Origin: Nissolia schottii
Lineage: Eukaryota; Streptophyta; Magnoliopsida; Fabales; Fabaceae
Direction of reading: 5' to 3'
Length of the DNA: 64,000 bases
NCBI GenBank assembly: GCA_003254905.1
Contig: QANU01029220.1
Span: 443,118 to 507,117, forward strand
Both the position numbers and the translations under genes were made by a program. Shown piece after piece: positions 12,270 through 24,842 of the stretch. Each line of letters starts with the position of its first letter. Within the stretch, counting starts at the first letter, position 1. The notes beneath the pieces were generated by a model. The model was not told the origin of the DNA, did not search any database, and saw only the letters and a list, made by a program, of their open reading frames with translations.

Positions 12270-12689
12270 GGGTAAATTGTACAAACTACCATTAAGATTT
12301 ATCAAAATTACATATCACTTTAAATTATGTAAAAATTTGCATTTCATTCTAACTTTTCATTATGATTGGTCATCTATAATCTGTTAATTTTTTATTTTCA
12401 TTTATTCTTTTTATATTTTCTAGATCAGTGAAAATAATAAAATATTATTTTTTATTTTTATTTTATGTGTTTATTATTTCTTTTTCAAAATGTTAACATA
12501 AAAAATAATATTTTTAATATTATTTTATATTTCATTCACAAACTTTTAAAAACATAAAATACATAAAATAAAAACAAAAATTTAACAAAACATTAGTATC
12601 AATCTCAATAAAAAAAAATAAAAATGTAATATAATTTTAAGTTAGATAAAATTTTGACAAATGTTAAAAGTAGTTTGTCGAATTTACCC
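12270..12689. mobile_element. TIR-bounded MITE upstream of the fibrillin gene
   Basis: Left end GGGTAAATTGTACAAACTAC (from 12270) is the inverted match of the right end, whose complement reads GGGTAAATTCGACAAACTAC (ending 12689). About 18 of 20 positions agree. The interior is 380 bp of AT-rich, noncoding DNA. Size and TIRs fit a non-autonomous DNA transposon. The flanks show no convincing target duplication. It ends 139 bp before the fibrillin ATG, so it lies within the proximal promoter. Confidence 0.65.
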
Positions 12690-12828
12690 ATTTATATTTT
12701 TTCTGTAAATACCAAAACATTAGTTGTTTGTGTAAATTTCTTCATTTTTTCAGAACCCCACAAGTCAAAAAAGAAAACTTTGGTTTTCTATTAGGCAAGG
12801 CAATAGCAGTTGTGGTGGCTAATAGGCC

Positions 12829-15443
12829 ATGGCCTTATCCTCTCCCTCCTTCCTTTCACCTCTAACCACCACTCAGCGCGCCACCACTGATTCCGTTCCC
12901 AAACTGCTCCATCTTCATTCACCACATTCCTCTAACTTTCCAATAACCAGCCATGCTCTTGGTACCTCTGAGAAATGGAGAGCAAAAGTTTCGTTTTTTC
13001 CTTCTTTTTTGAAGAAAGGGAAGGATGCTAAGACCCTCAAGGAGGAGCTTCTTGAGGCCATTGCGCCGCTTGATCGAGGCGCTGGTGCCACTCCCGAAGA
13101 TCAGCAAAGTGTTGATGAGGTTGGTTAAGCTTCTGTTTGCTCGATCGACCCTTGTCTAAAAGTGGAAGATTGCATGAGTTTAGTGTTTACTTTGTGAATC
13201 ATGCAGCTCCTATTCTGCTATTATATGAAACTCCTAATTTGATGAGCAGTGTTTGCCATCCATCCATTATGCAACTTTTGGTTTCTGCTGTGTCTTGGAT
13301 GGATTTGTTGATTTTTTATTCAGCCAAACATAGGGAGAGAGATACATAGTTTGAACGGGGTTTTACCAAGGGTTTCACTTATTCAAAATTTTTGTATCTT
13401 TATTTCTCTTGGTGGTGACAGCCATTTGAGGCAACCACACACAATTTGGGCCCACCTTGGTAGACCTCATACTTTTGTGACCGTAATTGTCTCAAAGTTA
13501 TTGGTTGTCATGTTATCATTTCTCTTGTAACTCACCTGCTCATAATTACTTAAGTGATCTGTCCTCGGTAGTAGTTTATCACCTTCTCAAGTGAGAAAAC
13601 AAAGTAAAATTAGTAATTTTAAAACTTCTGTTGTAATGTAAATTAAACTTCGATTACGAGAAATTCTTGTGTGATCTTGGACTATCATTATGGAGTCACC
13701 CTTCACCTGAAGCTGCAATGTCATCAATCATGTGATTCGAATCATATTCAATTTGACACTTCAAGACCATGCAACAACTTCTTGTAAATTACTGGTTTGA
13801 AAATCCCTAGAAAGCAGGGATTCACCAAGTTGCGGATATGGAGTATTGATATACGTGTATAAATGAAACTGCAACTGCATATTTTGATGCATTGTGGATT
13901 GATGCATACTATTTAACAGTAAACAACGAAATATTGCTTCTAAATATGCATTATTCTCTGCTTTAGCCCGAACTCGTGATGCATGTTTATATAACCAATT
14001 TCTCTACAATTGTGGATAAATTTTTCTAGTTCACGTGCATCTTTATTCTTGATTCTTGGAATTCATTTCTAAATAGATTGCACGCAAACTTGAAGCAGTT
14101 AATCCGACAAAGGAGCCCCTAAAATCTAATCTACTGGATGGAAAATGGGAGCTTATATACACTACCTCGCAATCAATCTTGCAAACTCAGGTAAAACATT
14201 ATCTTTACCCCCTTTCCATAGTTCATGGTTATCTATATTCTGGTGATAAATCAGCTATGTTATTGTTAGGTATTATGATGCATCTAATATAAAGCATTGC
14301 AGGTTGTTTCCTTTTGTCTCTGTTTTCATTTCAGCGCTCCTTCAAACTTTATTTTATATTTGAGTTAATAAAAATAAGTAAGGCTGAGAAATAGAACCGT
14401 GTTTTATTTGAGATTTCATACATAGTTGGAGATCAAAGTTTACATGTATTTTGCTAATTTTTTCAATAATTTAACGACAGAGACCAAAGTTTTTGAGATC
14501 AACTACAAATTATCAAGCAATCAATGTGGATACTCTCAGGGCCCAAAATATGGAATCTCGGCCATTCTTCAACCAGGTGACACATGGTGAAATTGAGATG
14601 GGTTTTCACCACTTATGAATTCTCACTCTGACATTTGCACACATGTAAATGAAATCAATATTTTGTAGGTGACAGCAGATTTAACACCTCTAAACACAAG
14701 GAAAGTAGCCGTGAAATTTGATACATTCAAAATTGCAGGCTTCGTGAGTATTTGATGTCTTAATGATTATCACTGAAAATATTCTGTTGAGGTTCTGAGC
14801 AAATGCCAATCTAACAAAGCTTTAACAAAGTCTATACAAACATTACATTACCTCCTTAAGTGAAAGTTATAAATTAATATCCTACAAATGTGCTTTTGCA
14901 TAAATGCACGTTTGGTTTTCGGGTGGGATATACCTAGAATCAATTCTAATTCTAAGCCCCATTAGAAGTGAAAATTTCTCATTTCTAGAATTTTAGAATT
15001 GATTTTGAGTCACCACAACAGAAATTCAAACACGCCAGTACTCTAATAAGCAACTTGTATGCATGTTTCTGCACTTCTGTTGAGTTGCAACATATGATCT
15101 ATTGTGATCTTGTTGTACATTGTGCAGATACCTGTTAAGGCGCCTGGAAGAGCTCGCGGTGAACTAGAAATAACTTATTTGGATGAAGAACTGCGGTGAG
15201 TTACCAGATTAAATGTAGAGATCAAAGTAACATTTTAGCCACATTCACTTCTATTTGGAGAAAGATATTTATGAAAATCGTTGGGCCTTTTCCTGAATCA
15301 GTTTGATCTGTGATAGATATCAAAAGCTCATTCTCAACTTCTCAATACATTTCTCATCATAATTTAACAGGGTATCAAGAGGAGACAAAGGAAACTTGTT
15401 CATCTTGAAAATGGTGGATCCATCTTACCGGGTTCCTGTATGA
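12829..15443 (+). CDS. Plastid fibrillin / plastid-lipid-associated protein
   Basis: Six exons: 12829-13119, 14077-14190, 14481-14576, 14669-14743, 15128-15195 and 15371-15443, giving 238 residues in one continuous frame. Residues 1 to about 60 are rich in Ser, Thr and Pro with few acids, typical of a chloroplast transit peptide. The PAP/fibrillin domain runs from about 70 to the end, with the hallmark [20 protein letters not shown], then [43 protein letters not shown] and a closing [16 protein letters not shown]. Fibrillins are lipocalin-like proteins of plastoglobules, thylakoids and stroma that bind or organise lipids and support photoprotection. The closing blocks look to me closest to the FBN3-type (Arabidopsis PAP3/PAP4), but subgroup assignment needs a tree. 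The first donor is GTTGGT, weaker than consensus. Family call very secure. Confidence 0.94.
14908..15046. mobile_element. Possible MITE in fibrillin intron 4
   Basis: Starts near CACGTTTGGTTTTCGGG and ends near AATTCAAACACGCC, a rough inverted pair. Inside are AATTCTAATTCTAAG-type segments that recur inverted as CTAGAATTTTAGAATTG. The layout resembles small Tourist-like elements, but the termini are imperfect. Confidence 0.35.
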
Positions 15444-17599
15444 ATACGATGCATTCATGTCAGCATTGCAATACTTTGTGTTCCCTCAAATGGACTCGAA
15501 CTTCTCTCAAAGCTTCCTGAAAATACAAGTCCGGACTTATACAATAGCCTTCTACTACTATTCAAGTTGATTTGAAGCATCTTGGGACTGTATAATTAAT
15601 GGGTTTTCCTATTTTTATTTCTTGAAATTATGTATTAAGAGGAAAACTGATTCAAAATCAGTGGTTGGGACACCTTGATATTTGATATAATACTATTATT
15701 ACTTAATATAGTATCAGTCAGCATTGCTTGGGACTCGGGAGACAAAAAAGCTTGAAAATTTAATCTTAATATTTCAACAACTTTATAAGCCCGTTTATGG
15801 AAATGAAAATGATTTATTTGCAGGTGACAGCAGATTTTCTTCTTAACAGTGGATAAAATATATGCGAGAAGCAGACCAGCTGTTAGTTAAATGATTGTGA
15901 GCTTGTTTTAAAAATATCTGCAGTCAATGAGTTCTCGTGAACATGCTATTTTGTGTGATACTTTATCACTCCCACTTGAAATCAAAAGAGTAACAAGCAA
16001 ATCGGTCCATGTACTAAAAATATAAAAAAAAATTTAGCAAAGTTGCCTTTTTGTCCTTTATAATTTTTTTTTTTCAAAACTCAGTTCTCTCTTGTCATCC
16101 CAGGTTAGGGATGTGACTGACACGCAAGGGATTACCTTTCTTAGGAAGCCTTTGGAACGCTTTGTATAAAAATATGCATTTTAACTTTAATAAAACAAAT
16201 AAAACTTTTATTTTTTGAATAAACATAAACTCTTTTACATTAACATAAAGATATATGATAAAATATGCGATTGGTCTGAGGATTTATACAATTAGAGCAC
16301 TTTAGACATAACTCAATTACAAAATAAAAATAAACTAACAATTCTTATAGATAGCTTCACCTCAAGATGAATTGCCAACCCTGAGATTCTAACGTTGCTG
16401 CACTAACCATAAGCATTCATGCTTTGCTACACTACGTCATAACATGTAACTGGAGGGGGAGGAGAGGAGTGGGAACTCTGGGAAGAGTCTCAACGACAGG
16501 TCATCCACACAACGACATGGGACACTTCGAAAAACCATGGCATGTAGGTACAATACTTAATAATATATACAAACATAAAACATTTCTATAATAATAACTA
16601 ATACATAAAAACATTTGAAAACATAATAAAGTTGGGAGTTATATAGATAGACGTTCTGAGCATTACGGTTTAATTGTTTCTAAAATGTCCAGACTTTATG
16701 GTCTTGCTCTAATCTACATGGCACGATACATGACACCGGGTATCACGGGCTGCCATGTCTGAGTTTTACGGTCTTGCCTCCAAATTTACATGAATCCTAT
16801 TCTACTTTACGATCATACAATGTATATCAGGGTCAACGTAGGTTGTTGTTGACTTAATATATTTATTAAATGTTTTATTTTGGAAAAATAAAGCCAGACT
16901 AAGATCTCATGTTTAGGGAGGTTCCCAGATAAAAGAGGTGTGTCGAATTGGACATCTTAAGTACTAAGTATTGTCCTTAGCCAAAATCTTTCCTTAACCA
17001 TGATCTTTTATTAAAATAAACTTAATCATATACATGCAATATGAATATATTTTAAATGCAATAAAATACATGGTCACATGTGGTTTTAAATAGTTTCATG
17101 ATTTTCCAAAATAGCTTCGTAAATATTTACTTCATAAATAAAGAGTTTCTAAATAAATAATCATGAGAAAATAATTAATTAAATAAAAGAATAACTAACT
17201 TCACAAATACATAAATAAAATAATAAATTCCATCTCCTAGAATTTATAAAACATGAATAAATAAAATAATGCTAAAATATATAAAATAAATAAATAACTT
17301 TAAAAATAAATACATGGTCTAAAATAAACCGTGAAAAAAATCACGCATGTTAACATGACTAACCGCTAAAGAGCACTAAGCTGGGAGCTTTAGATACCCT
17401 ACGTGAGGCACTGTTTCCCCACGAACAAAAGATGAGAAGGAGAAAGAAATAAAAATATAACTGGAGTGAAAAATTTCATAAAAGTGTGACCTTTTAAGCT
17501 TTGGAGTTAATTAACAAGTTTAAACACTCACGGAAAGTCTCTAGGGAGGGGAAAACCCCTTCTATAACTATAAACGACATGGGACTAATTTTCTGACGT

Positions 17600-18540
17600 G
17601 CTACATCGCGGCTGCTTTGGTGGCTTGCACACCCTTCTCTCTATCTCTCTTTTTTCTAAGGGTGGTCACATTTCTCCCTTTCTCTCAAATTTGAGACCCT
17701 CCCTCCTCCACCTCCCAACGCCGCCTCTCTCCTCCTTCGTCTCCTAGTGCCGCCTCTTTCTTGCTCCTCCCTAATGTCGTCCAACATCCTTTCCTCAACC
17801 TAGATTTGAGGTTTGTGGTGCTTGGAACCCTCGCTCAACTCCTAAAGATTGTGTCGAGTCGTCTCTTGTGCCAGAATCCACCATTGGATGCATCGCTGAT
17901 CTGCACCACAACTATCACACTGTGCCGGACCATCCCTTGCACTGCCACCATTGTCGTTGCCATTGCATGCGGGACTTCTACCCAGAGGATGGAGAGATCA
18001 AGCGGTGAAGACAGCGACACCAATTGGACCAAGTCGTCTCACATGGATCTTAAGTCCCCCTCCACGAGGAGTTCAGATCTACATCATTCTCATTCTTCTT
18101 CTCCTGCTTCCATTCATTACAAATCCACGAAGCTCCTGAATTTTGATAAAGTTCAAATTTTTATGGGGTTTGCCTTAGATTTTCTTTTTGATGTTTTGAT
18201 TGGCTGCATAATTTTGATAAATTATTTATGAACTTATGATTGATGTGGTTATGAGATTCTCCATGGTTTTGCTAAGTTTTCTCTACAAGATCTTATTTTC
18301 AGATCTATTATTTTTATAAGTATTTGAATTGTTTTGGTGGTTTTTGACTTTACCATTTGAACGATTTTTGTTTCTGGATTTGTGTTGGATATTGTATTGG
18401 TTTATGGATTATGGATTCTACTTAGAGGTGGTTGATGTTGTTTTGATGATGAAGAATTTATGGATTTTGTCAAAAGGTTTATGGATTTTGTTGTTTTGGT
18501 TGGGGTTAGTCTAGTGATGAGGGTGGAGGATAAGTGACAG
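17600..18540 (+). other. GC-enriched noncoding island of unknown origin
   Basis: A pyrimidine-rich stretch (CTCCTCC, CCGCC motifs) passes into a mixed-composition tract with a 156-codon open frame at 17761-18231 that lacks an ATG at its start. Its translation has no motif I recognise. It stands out from the AT-rich flanks and may be a leader or internal region of a decayed transposon or a captured gene piece. I do not call it a gene. Confidence 0.35.
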
Positions 18541-20859
18541 CGGAGACGGCGACGGTGGCAAGATTATAGCATTGACATCTAGGGTAGAGGGGAATTGGCG
18601 CCAACACCAGTTCTAATATCAGGAGGAGGGTCGGGGAGTGGTGGTGGAGAAAAAATTAAAGGAATGGCAGGGATAAGAAAATTAAATTGGGATGACGAAT
18701 AAATTGGTAAAATAAATAAAAATATTATTAAAATATAAATATAATTTATTATATACTTAATTTTTAGAGATAATCCCAACTTTTCATTTTGTTTTGGATG
18801 ACTAATATTCAATGACCATTAGAGCTGGGTCCTTTGGAGTCACTTCTACACTCTAATTTAGTGCCCAGAAAAGATATGGTAGCAATACAACAAAATGTCT
18901 TCACTTAGCAGTGGTATTGTTATGTTGTGGTTTCAAGTGAAGATAAAGTCTTATGTTAGTTAAAATTAAACAAAATAAGTAAAAAGTATATATTAGAGAA
19001 AACTCATAAATTTATTTTTTTTAAAATTTTTGTTAAGATATGACATTTAATTTACTTTTATGTCTTATTTAACATGTTAATTTAAATCTCTTGAATCTGG
19101 TTGAATTTTTGACCCTACCTACAAAACACAGTTTCTAGAGACAATTTTAGAGGGAAAAAAGTCACTCATTCCTTTTGTTTAAACAGTGGTAATACTCCAA
19201 ACCAATCTATTTTGAACCTTGATAAAATGAATAAAAGGAGAAACTATTTTCATCATTCAATTATAATTTGAAATTTTTCCTTTCTCTTCGATCTCTCAAT
19301 TTTGTTTTTCTATGGCCATGTTTCTTAACACTAGGAAATAATGAATAAACCCTCGAGCTACCTTCAAACGAAAGCAATTTTGCTTACTTCCTAGGGGTAA
19401 AAAGCATGCCCCTAATCTAAGAATTTCAAACTTGTGTATGCTTCTCTCCTGCAAAGGCAGTCATTAGACTCATTAGCTTCATGTGTAGAAAGGATTAAAG
19501 GAGGAATTACTAAGTGCACTCGTTTTAAAGCCTTTCAATAGAAAACATAATGATTTCGAAAAATAAATCATGTTAAGGTCTTCAAAGAGTAACTTTCACC
19601 GTGAAAACTTCGAATAATACAATAGTAGTTCTATGAGAAGTTCATCTATTTGTTAACAATCCTAGTCCTGGATGAAAAATGAAATAAAATGCTATACTAC
19701 ATAGTATAAACATGGAGATTTTATTTGGCGCAAAACTAACCCCTTATATTTATACATAAGTAAGTTTTATCAATTTTATCATAACATTGGTGGACTTTGA
19801 TAGACAAGAATTTATCTCAGTAAAATATTTGATAGATTGATTTGAATTTCGAAGTATTGTGTCATGGGATTATGAATGGATGCTGAGTATTAATTAATAA
19901 ATATTTAAAATGCATTAATTGTTGTTAGATGCATACACATTTTACTTTTTTTTTCAAATATAAATTTATTGTTTTTGTTTTTTTAACAAGCAATCATAGC
20001 AACATTCTATTTTAAATTGTTTAAGAGAGTGAGATAAGTTTAAGAGAGTGAGATAAGAGTTTTTGGGTGCATCGATAGTGTTTATCATTAATGATAATGA
20101 CTAATTTTTTAGTTGTAACTGAGCTCACATAAAGTAGTAAATTATTAGTAACAAAATATTTTTTTATTTTCATAAATAAAGATCAAATTTTAACCCCACA
20201 CTTAAGAGACAATGTAAGTTAGTATCACGTCACACCTCTGATTAAACTGTGAGATAAGATAATTCAAGTAGAATGTGGTTGAGAAAAAGAAAAAAAGACT
20301 AAAACTGCATAAGAGCAGAGAATGGATAAAAGTTAGACACTAAATGACACTTATTATTAGCAATACTCTTAATTTAAAGACATAGATACACTCGTTCATA
20401 CAGGAGTCACGCCAATTTCACGGTGAACGTGTTTGAATAAATTTAAGATATTTTCATGTAAACACAACTCACGTGGCCTTCAGAAAGTTGGTCATTGATG
20501 GGTGTGAGCTGTGTGTGTGGGGTCTCTCTGCACAGTACAGTATATTATTATTATTATCGTATAGTATAGTATAGTATAAGTATATATAGTATTTGTATGT
20601 ATTGGGGATGGAATCTTGTATGAACGGTCAAAAAATTTTGAAATACCCGGAAAGGGAGAGCGGGCTGACCTAATTTTAATTTTTGAGTTGCAACCCCCTC
20701 CATTTATTTTAAGGTGGAGCCAACCATAACAGACACAAATTTTAACACTTACCAGAAAATATTTCGAAAATGCCCAAAAACCCTCTCCCTCTAACCTTAC
20801 TTATTTTCCTTCTTCCTTCTTCCATTTCCACTTCCATCTCGACATTGTTGCGCTACTTC

Positions 20860-20880
20860 TAGAGAGAGAGAGAGAGAAGA
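20860..20880 (+). repeat. GA microsatellite in F-box gene 5' leader
   Basis: AGAGAGAGAGAGAGAG about 80 bases before the predicted ATG at 20957. CT/GA runs of this kind are common in plant 5' leaders and core promoters, and this one helps locate the transcription start region. Confidence 0.75.
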
Positions 20881-20956
20881 AGCTTCAGCGAAGACCTAAC
20901 CTCAGATCTGTGAATCGCAAAGGATCTTTTCACTCCGACTCTGTTCAGATCTCATT

Positions 20957-23337
20957 ATGTGTAAGCTGTTCCTGTGACTTTTTCTTTTTTTTTTGACGGA
21001 AATTTTTCATTCATTCTTCTTTGTTGTTTCTGAGCTATATGCATCAATTTCTCAATCAGAGTTGCGGTTAGGATCCAAAATTTCCCCAGAATTGTTTTTC
21101 ATTTCTGTTTTGAATTGTGGTCTGCTCCTGTAATTATGTTAGAAATGCGTAGATTGCTTGCTGAGATTTCGGAGAGCTTTCGAGCCAATTTTGTTTTGGT
21201 TGAGATATTATAGTTGCTATTAGATGGGGCTACATTTTGCTGCTAATGATGCGAAGTGAATAGTTCAACGAGTGATTTTTTTGAGCTTCCTTGTTGATAG
21301 ATAGTTCGATTGCCTTTGCAGTTTTGCTACCAACTTGAAGATGCAAAAGCTATTGATTGACCAGTACTTTACTTTTAGTTGTTTTTATTTTATTTTATTT
21401 TATTTTTCAACTCACTTGATTATTTATAGTCAAGGAGGTGGAATTATGTTTGGATTTCAGTTAGGAAGCTTTAAAATCAATTATGGATTCTTAAAAGTGA
21501 AGAATTTTTTACTTTTGAATTGGCCAAATTTGATTCTAAACTAGCCCCATGGGTTTTCCAAATATGCACGAAGTTGTTTTCACAGGACAATTCAAAGAAA
21601 CAGGAATTAAACTTTGGGGAGATTATGATAATAAAGACAGACTGACAGTTATCACCAATTCCAATTGTATTCAGTTAGGGTAAGAGTTAAATTATTTGAG
21701 GTTTCTATGGTACTGACAGTTACCTGTTTGATTTTTGTCCTCAGCTATGGACTCACTCCCTGATGCCATGGTTCAATACATTTTGTCCCATATCAATAAT
21801 GCTCGCGATGTGGCAGCTTGCAATTGTGTCTCTAAGCGATGGAAAGAATCAACAGCTTATATCAAAGCTCTCTACTTTCCTCGCAACTCGTTCGATAACC
21901 CTCCTGGCGGTGAAAGTTCCGACAGTATTGTGAAAAGAATGGTATCAGCAGTTGTGCAGCTAGAAGAGCTAGTGGTATATAGCCCTTTCTCTCCTTCTGG
22001 CCTTGCTTCATGGCTATCACTTGTAGGTCTATCTCTTTTGCAGCTTGAGCTTCGAATAGACAACCTTGCTGATAATGCCTCCCATGAAAGCCCATCAAAG
22101 TTGGATTGCATTGGTGCTGCAAAGAATTTGGAAACTCTGAAATTGTGGGGTGTCTTAATGCTGCATTCCCCAAAATGGGATGTCTTCCAAAATCTTAGGA
22201 CCCTTGAAATAATTGGTGCAAGATTGGAGGATCTTGTATTGACTGTGGTGCTTCGGTCATGCCCATATCTGACAAGGTTGTTACTGCTTGGATGTGAAGG
22301 GGTTAGATCAATCTCAATTGACCTTCCATATTTAGAGCACTGTAAGCTTGATTTTTATGGTCTGGGGAACTGTTCACTTTCTCTTACCTCCCCCAAAATT
22401 GAATCCCTTGAGGTACAAGGCTGTAGTTGGATTAGGGTCCCTGAAACCAAGCATTTGAAGAATCTTTCAATATCCAATAGTGCAGGTAATTGTCTGTTTC
22501 AAGGGATACTTACATATTCTCTCCGTTCCATATTATTTGTCACTTCACAAATTGTATCTAGTTACATTGATGATTTATGAATGTACCTAGAATGTAAAAG
22601 TGATGGAGGGAGTATTTCTTATTAGCCATATTTCTCATGTTCCCAAGACCTAAACCGTACAAAATAATGTTGTCTTTTTGGCTGTGTCGTGTCAGATTAA
22701 TTTTATTTCCTTTCATGTTAATTGCTTCCAGGGAGGGTATACATGATTGATTTTGGAAACTTCACTGCTCTGGAGTTCCTGTCTATGAGGGGAATCCAGT
22801 GGTGCTGGGATGCAATATGCAAAATGCTGAAATCGGCAAGTGAGGTGAAGCATCTATATATGAAGGTTGAATTCACTGGGGACTATGATGCTCTTCAACC
22901 CTTTCCAGAGATTGATTTTGTTGAATTTTTCAATTGTCATACCAAGCTGCGCAAATTTGATGTCCACGGAGCCATGTTTGCAGCACTATGCCAGAGGAAC
23001 AGTCTGAAGCATGTAAATTTCATGATAATTTTGATACTATAATTTTGATATTACAATTCTCTGATAACTTATCTGATGAAGATAATCGTTCATTTTACAG
23101 GTGGATCCAGGATTTGTGATTCCATGTTTGGAGGAGGTTGTGATCACTGTGAGATCACCTCTAAATGCTGAACAAAAAATCAGTACTCTAGAATCCTTGT
23201 TGAAGTATGGGAAAAATCTAAGGACCATGGTTATCAAGATTCTTCAGATGAAGAGCTGCCATAGCAGTGCTGATGATTTTTTTGATGAGATTTGTCGCTT
23301 GAGATACATGAACCATGAGATAGTTCGAATAGAATAA
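20957..23337 (+). CDS. F-box / leucine-rich-repeat (RNI-like) protein
   Basis: Four exons: 20957-20960, 21745-22485, 22732-23012 and 23101-23337, giving 420 residues. The preferred start puts ATGT in a 4-base coding exon; the 784-bp intron then joins to CTATGG, giving MSMDSLPD. If that splice is wrong, the next in-frame ATG (21747) loses only two residues. Residues 3 to about 45 are the F-box (DSLPDAMVQYILSHI, then VAACNCVSKRWKE), which contacts SKP1 in SCF ubiquitin ligases. The rest is a solenoid of degenerate leucine-rich repeats (LETLKLWGV, LRTLEIIGA, CPYLTRLLLLGC, IESLEVQGCSW), the presumed substrate-binding surface. The C-terminus has no obvious extra domain. The family's general role, substrate selection for ubiquitination, is established; the target here is unknown. 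Confidence 0.88.
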
Positions 23338-24842
23338 AGCTTAGAAGCACTGAGCATGCTATTATTTCTTGATGGCATTCTTAATACAGGACGTTTGATG
23401 TTCATTTCCAATTTCAGCTGGACTGCTGAATTTATTTTGACTCAACATTTTGGGGAGCCAATTTGACTTGTGAACTTCATTTCTTTTTTTGTTTTTTTTT
23501 GGATAAATGACTTCATTTCTTGTTTTGAACCTCATTTGAAAAATTGACGATCTTTCTTTTTATCTATTTCGGAGAATAAGGTTACCATCCCTAATTCTCC
23601 TCTTTTTATTTTTTTTTTTAAATCATGCCATTACTAAGGTAGTGTTTGGTTTGTGTTTAGGGATAGAAACACAAAGTAGTAAAGATAGGAATATATTTAA
23701 AAAATTAGTTTTGTTTTGAGATGATTTTTTAACTAATTTTTAAACATAAAAAAGAGGTATGCATGAGATATGCTTGAAGATGATTTTTAAGTTAATTTTT
23801 ATACCTTCAAAATAGAGGGATGTAAGGAATGTGATTTTGTTATTATTATGTTTTTGGATTTTTTGTTTCAAGATGCTTATTAAATACTATCTAAGTTTTT
23901 GGTAGTAAAATTAGATATAGACTTGTACTATGTTGGAATGTTTTAAAATTTTTTTAAAAAATATATTTATACGTTGATATATATATGTGTGTGTGTGTGT
24001 GTGTGTTGATTTATTATGATATATTACTTTTTTATTTGAAGCATCTTATGATATGTATGAGTGAGTTTCATGATATGTGTAAGAGATTAAATGCTATGTT
24101 TGATGTATAAATAACATTTTTAATTTGAAACATATATTTCTTTTAACAATATCTCATATGGTAATGCATTACTATTAATGTAACATACTTTATTCTAGAG
24201 ATGATATTATAAAAACTCAATTTGATAATTTTTGGATAATTACAATCATAAAAGTGTAAGTTTTGTCGTGGAGCCTGTTATGAGTCCTACAAATTTATTA
24301 ATGTCATTTTCTAAATATTATCTAAATAAAGTAATTCAAAATTGCATGTCATTTAAAATTCAGCACTATTATTTGGACACTAAAATTGTCCAAACACCCT
24401 GCACATTGTATATGAGGGAAAAGACAAAATTGTTGTATTTAGGTAAAAGAACTTTAAGGTGGATAATATCAACACATGTCAAGAATGACGTCGACATAAT
24501 TATTTTTTGTCTTCCAAGTTTATTCTATCTCCATCAAATTACACGCTCTATTTCTCACTATCATGTCATATTGGCTCTCTGTCGACAAAGCAAACTCTCT
24601 CTGTCCTTTGCTCCCACTCTAACACTCTCCCACTACTGTATCAAGCTCACACGCTATGTTGATATCAACATAATAACAATAAGTATCAATGTAATAAAAA
24701 TAAATATCAACATATTATAAAGGTATCAACCTGATACCTTTTTCTCTCTCCTCGGCTCTTACCCTCTTCGTATGTATAATATTACTACGTAATGCATATG
24801 TATATCCATGTTTCAAAATGTTTCATGGGTATTATGGGCATT
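23338..24842. other. Intergenic AT-rich DNA with microsatellite
   Basis: F-box gene 3' UTR followed by AT-rich DNA. Two sites, GGTAGTGTTTGGTTTG near 23640 and the inverted-looking TGTCCAAACACCC near 24390, may bound another MITE of about 760 bp, but the match is weak. The open frame at 24232-24720 has no family features and lies in low-complexity sequence. Confidence 0.45.
23976..24007 (+). repeat. (TA)n(TG)n microsatellite
   Basis: A TATATATATA run passes directly into eleven or so GT units. A typical compound dinucleotide microsatellite. Confidence 0.9.

Larger units (their letters stand above)
15444..20900. other. Gene-poor intergenic region
   Basis: No supportable gene over about 5.4 kb. 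It holds fibrillin 3' UTR sequence, AT-rich repeats at 16.1-17.3 kb, a less AT-rich stretch at 17.6-18.6 kb described separately, a 19-bp direct duplication at about 20021-20057, and a TAT/TATAG simple-repeat run near 20540-20590. The last few hundred bases should be the F-box gene promoter. The 16.4-17.6 kb part has the look of decayed retroelement DNA, but I could not name a family. Confidence 0.5.

Noticed and set aside
24232..24720. 162-codon plus-strand open frame
   Set aside because: Low-complexity, rich in Ile, Ser, Thr and Leu from AT-rich DNA, with no domain, no good start context and no splice partners.
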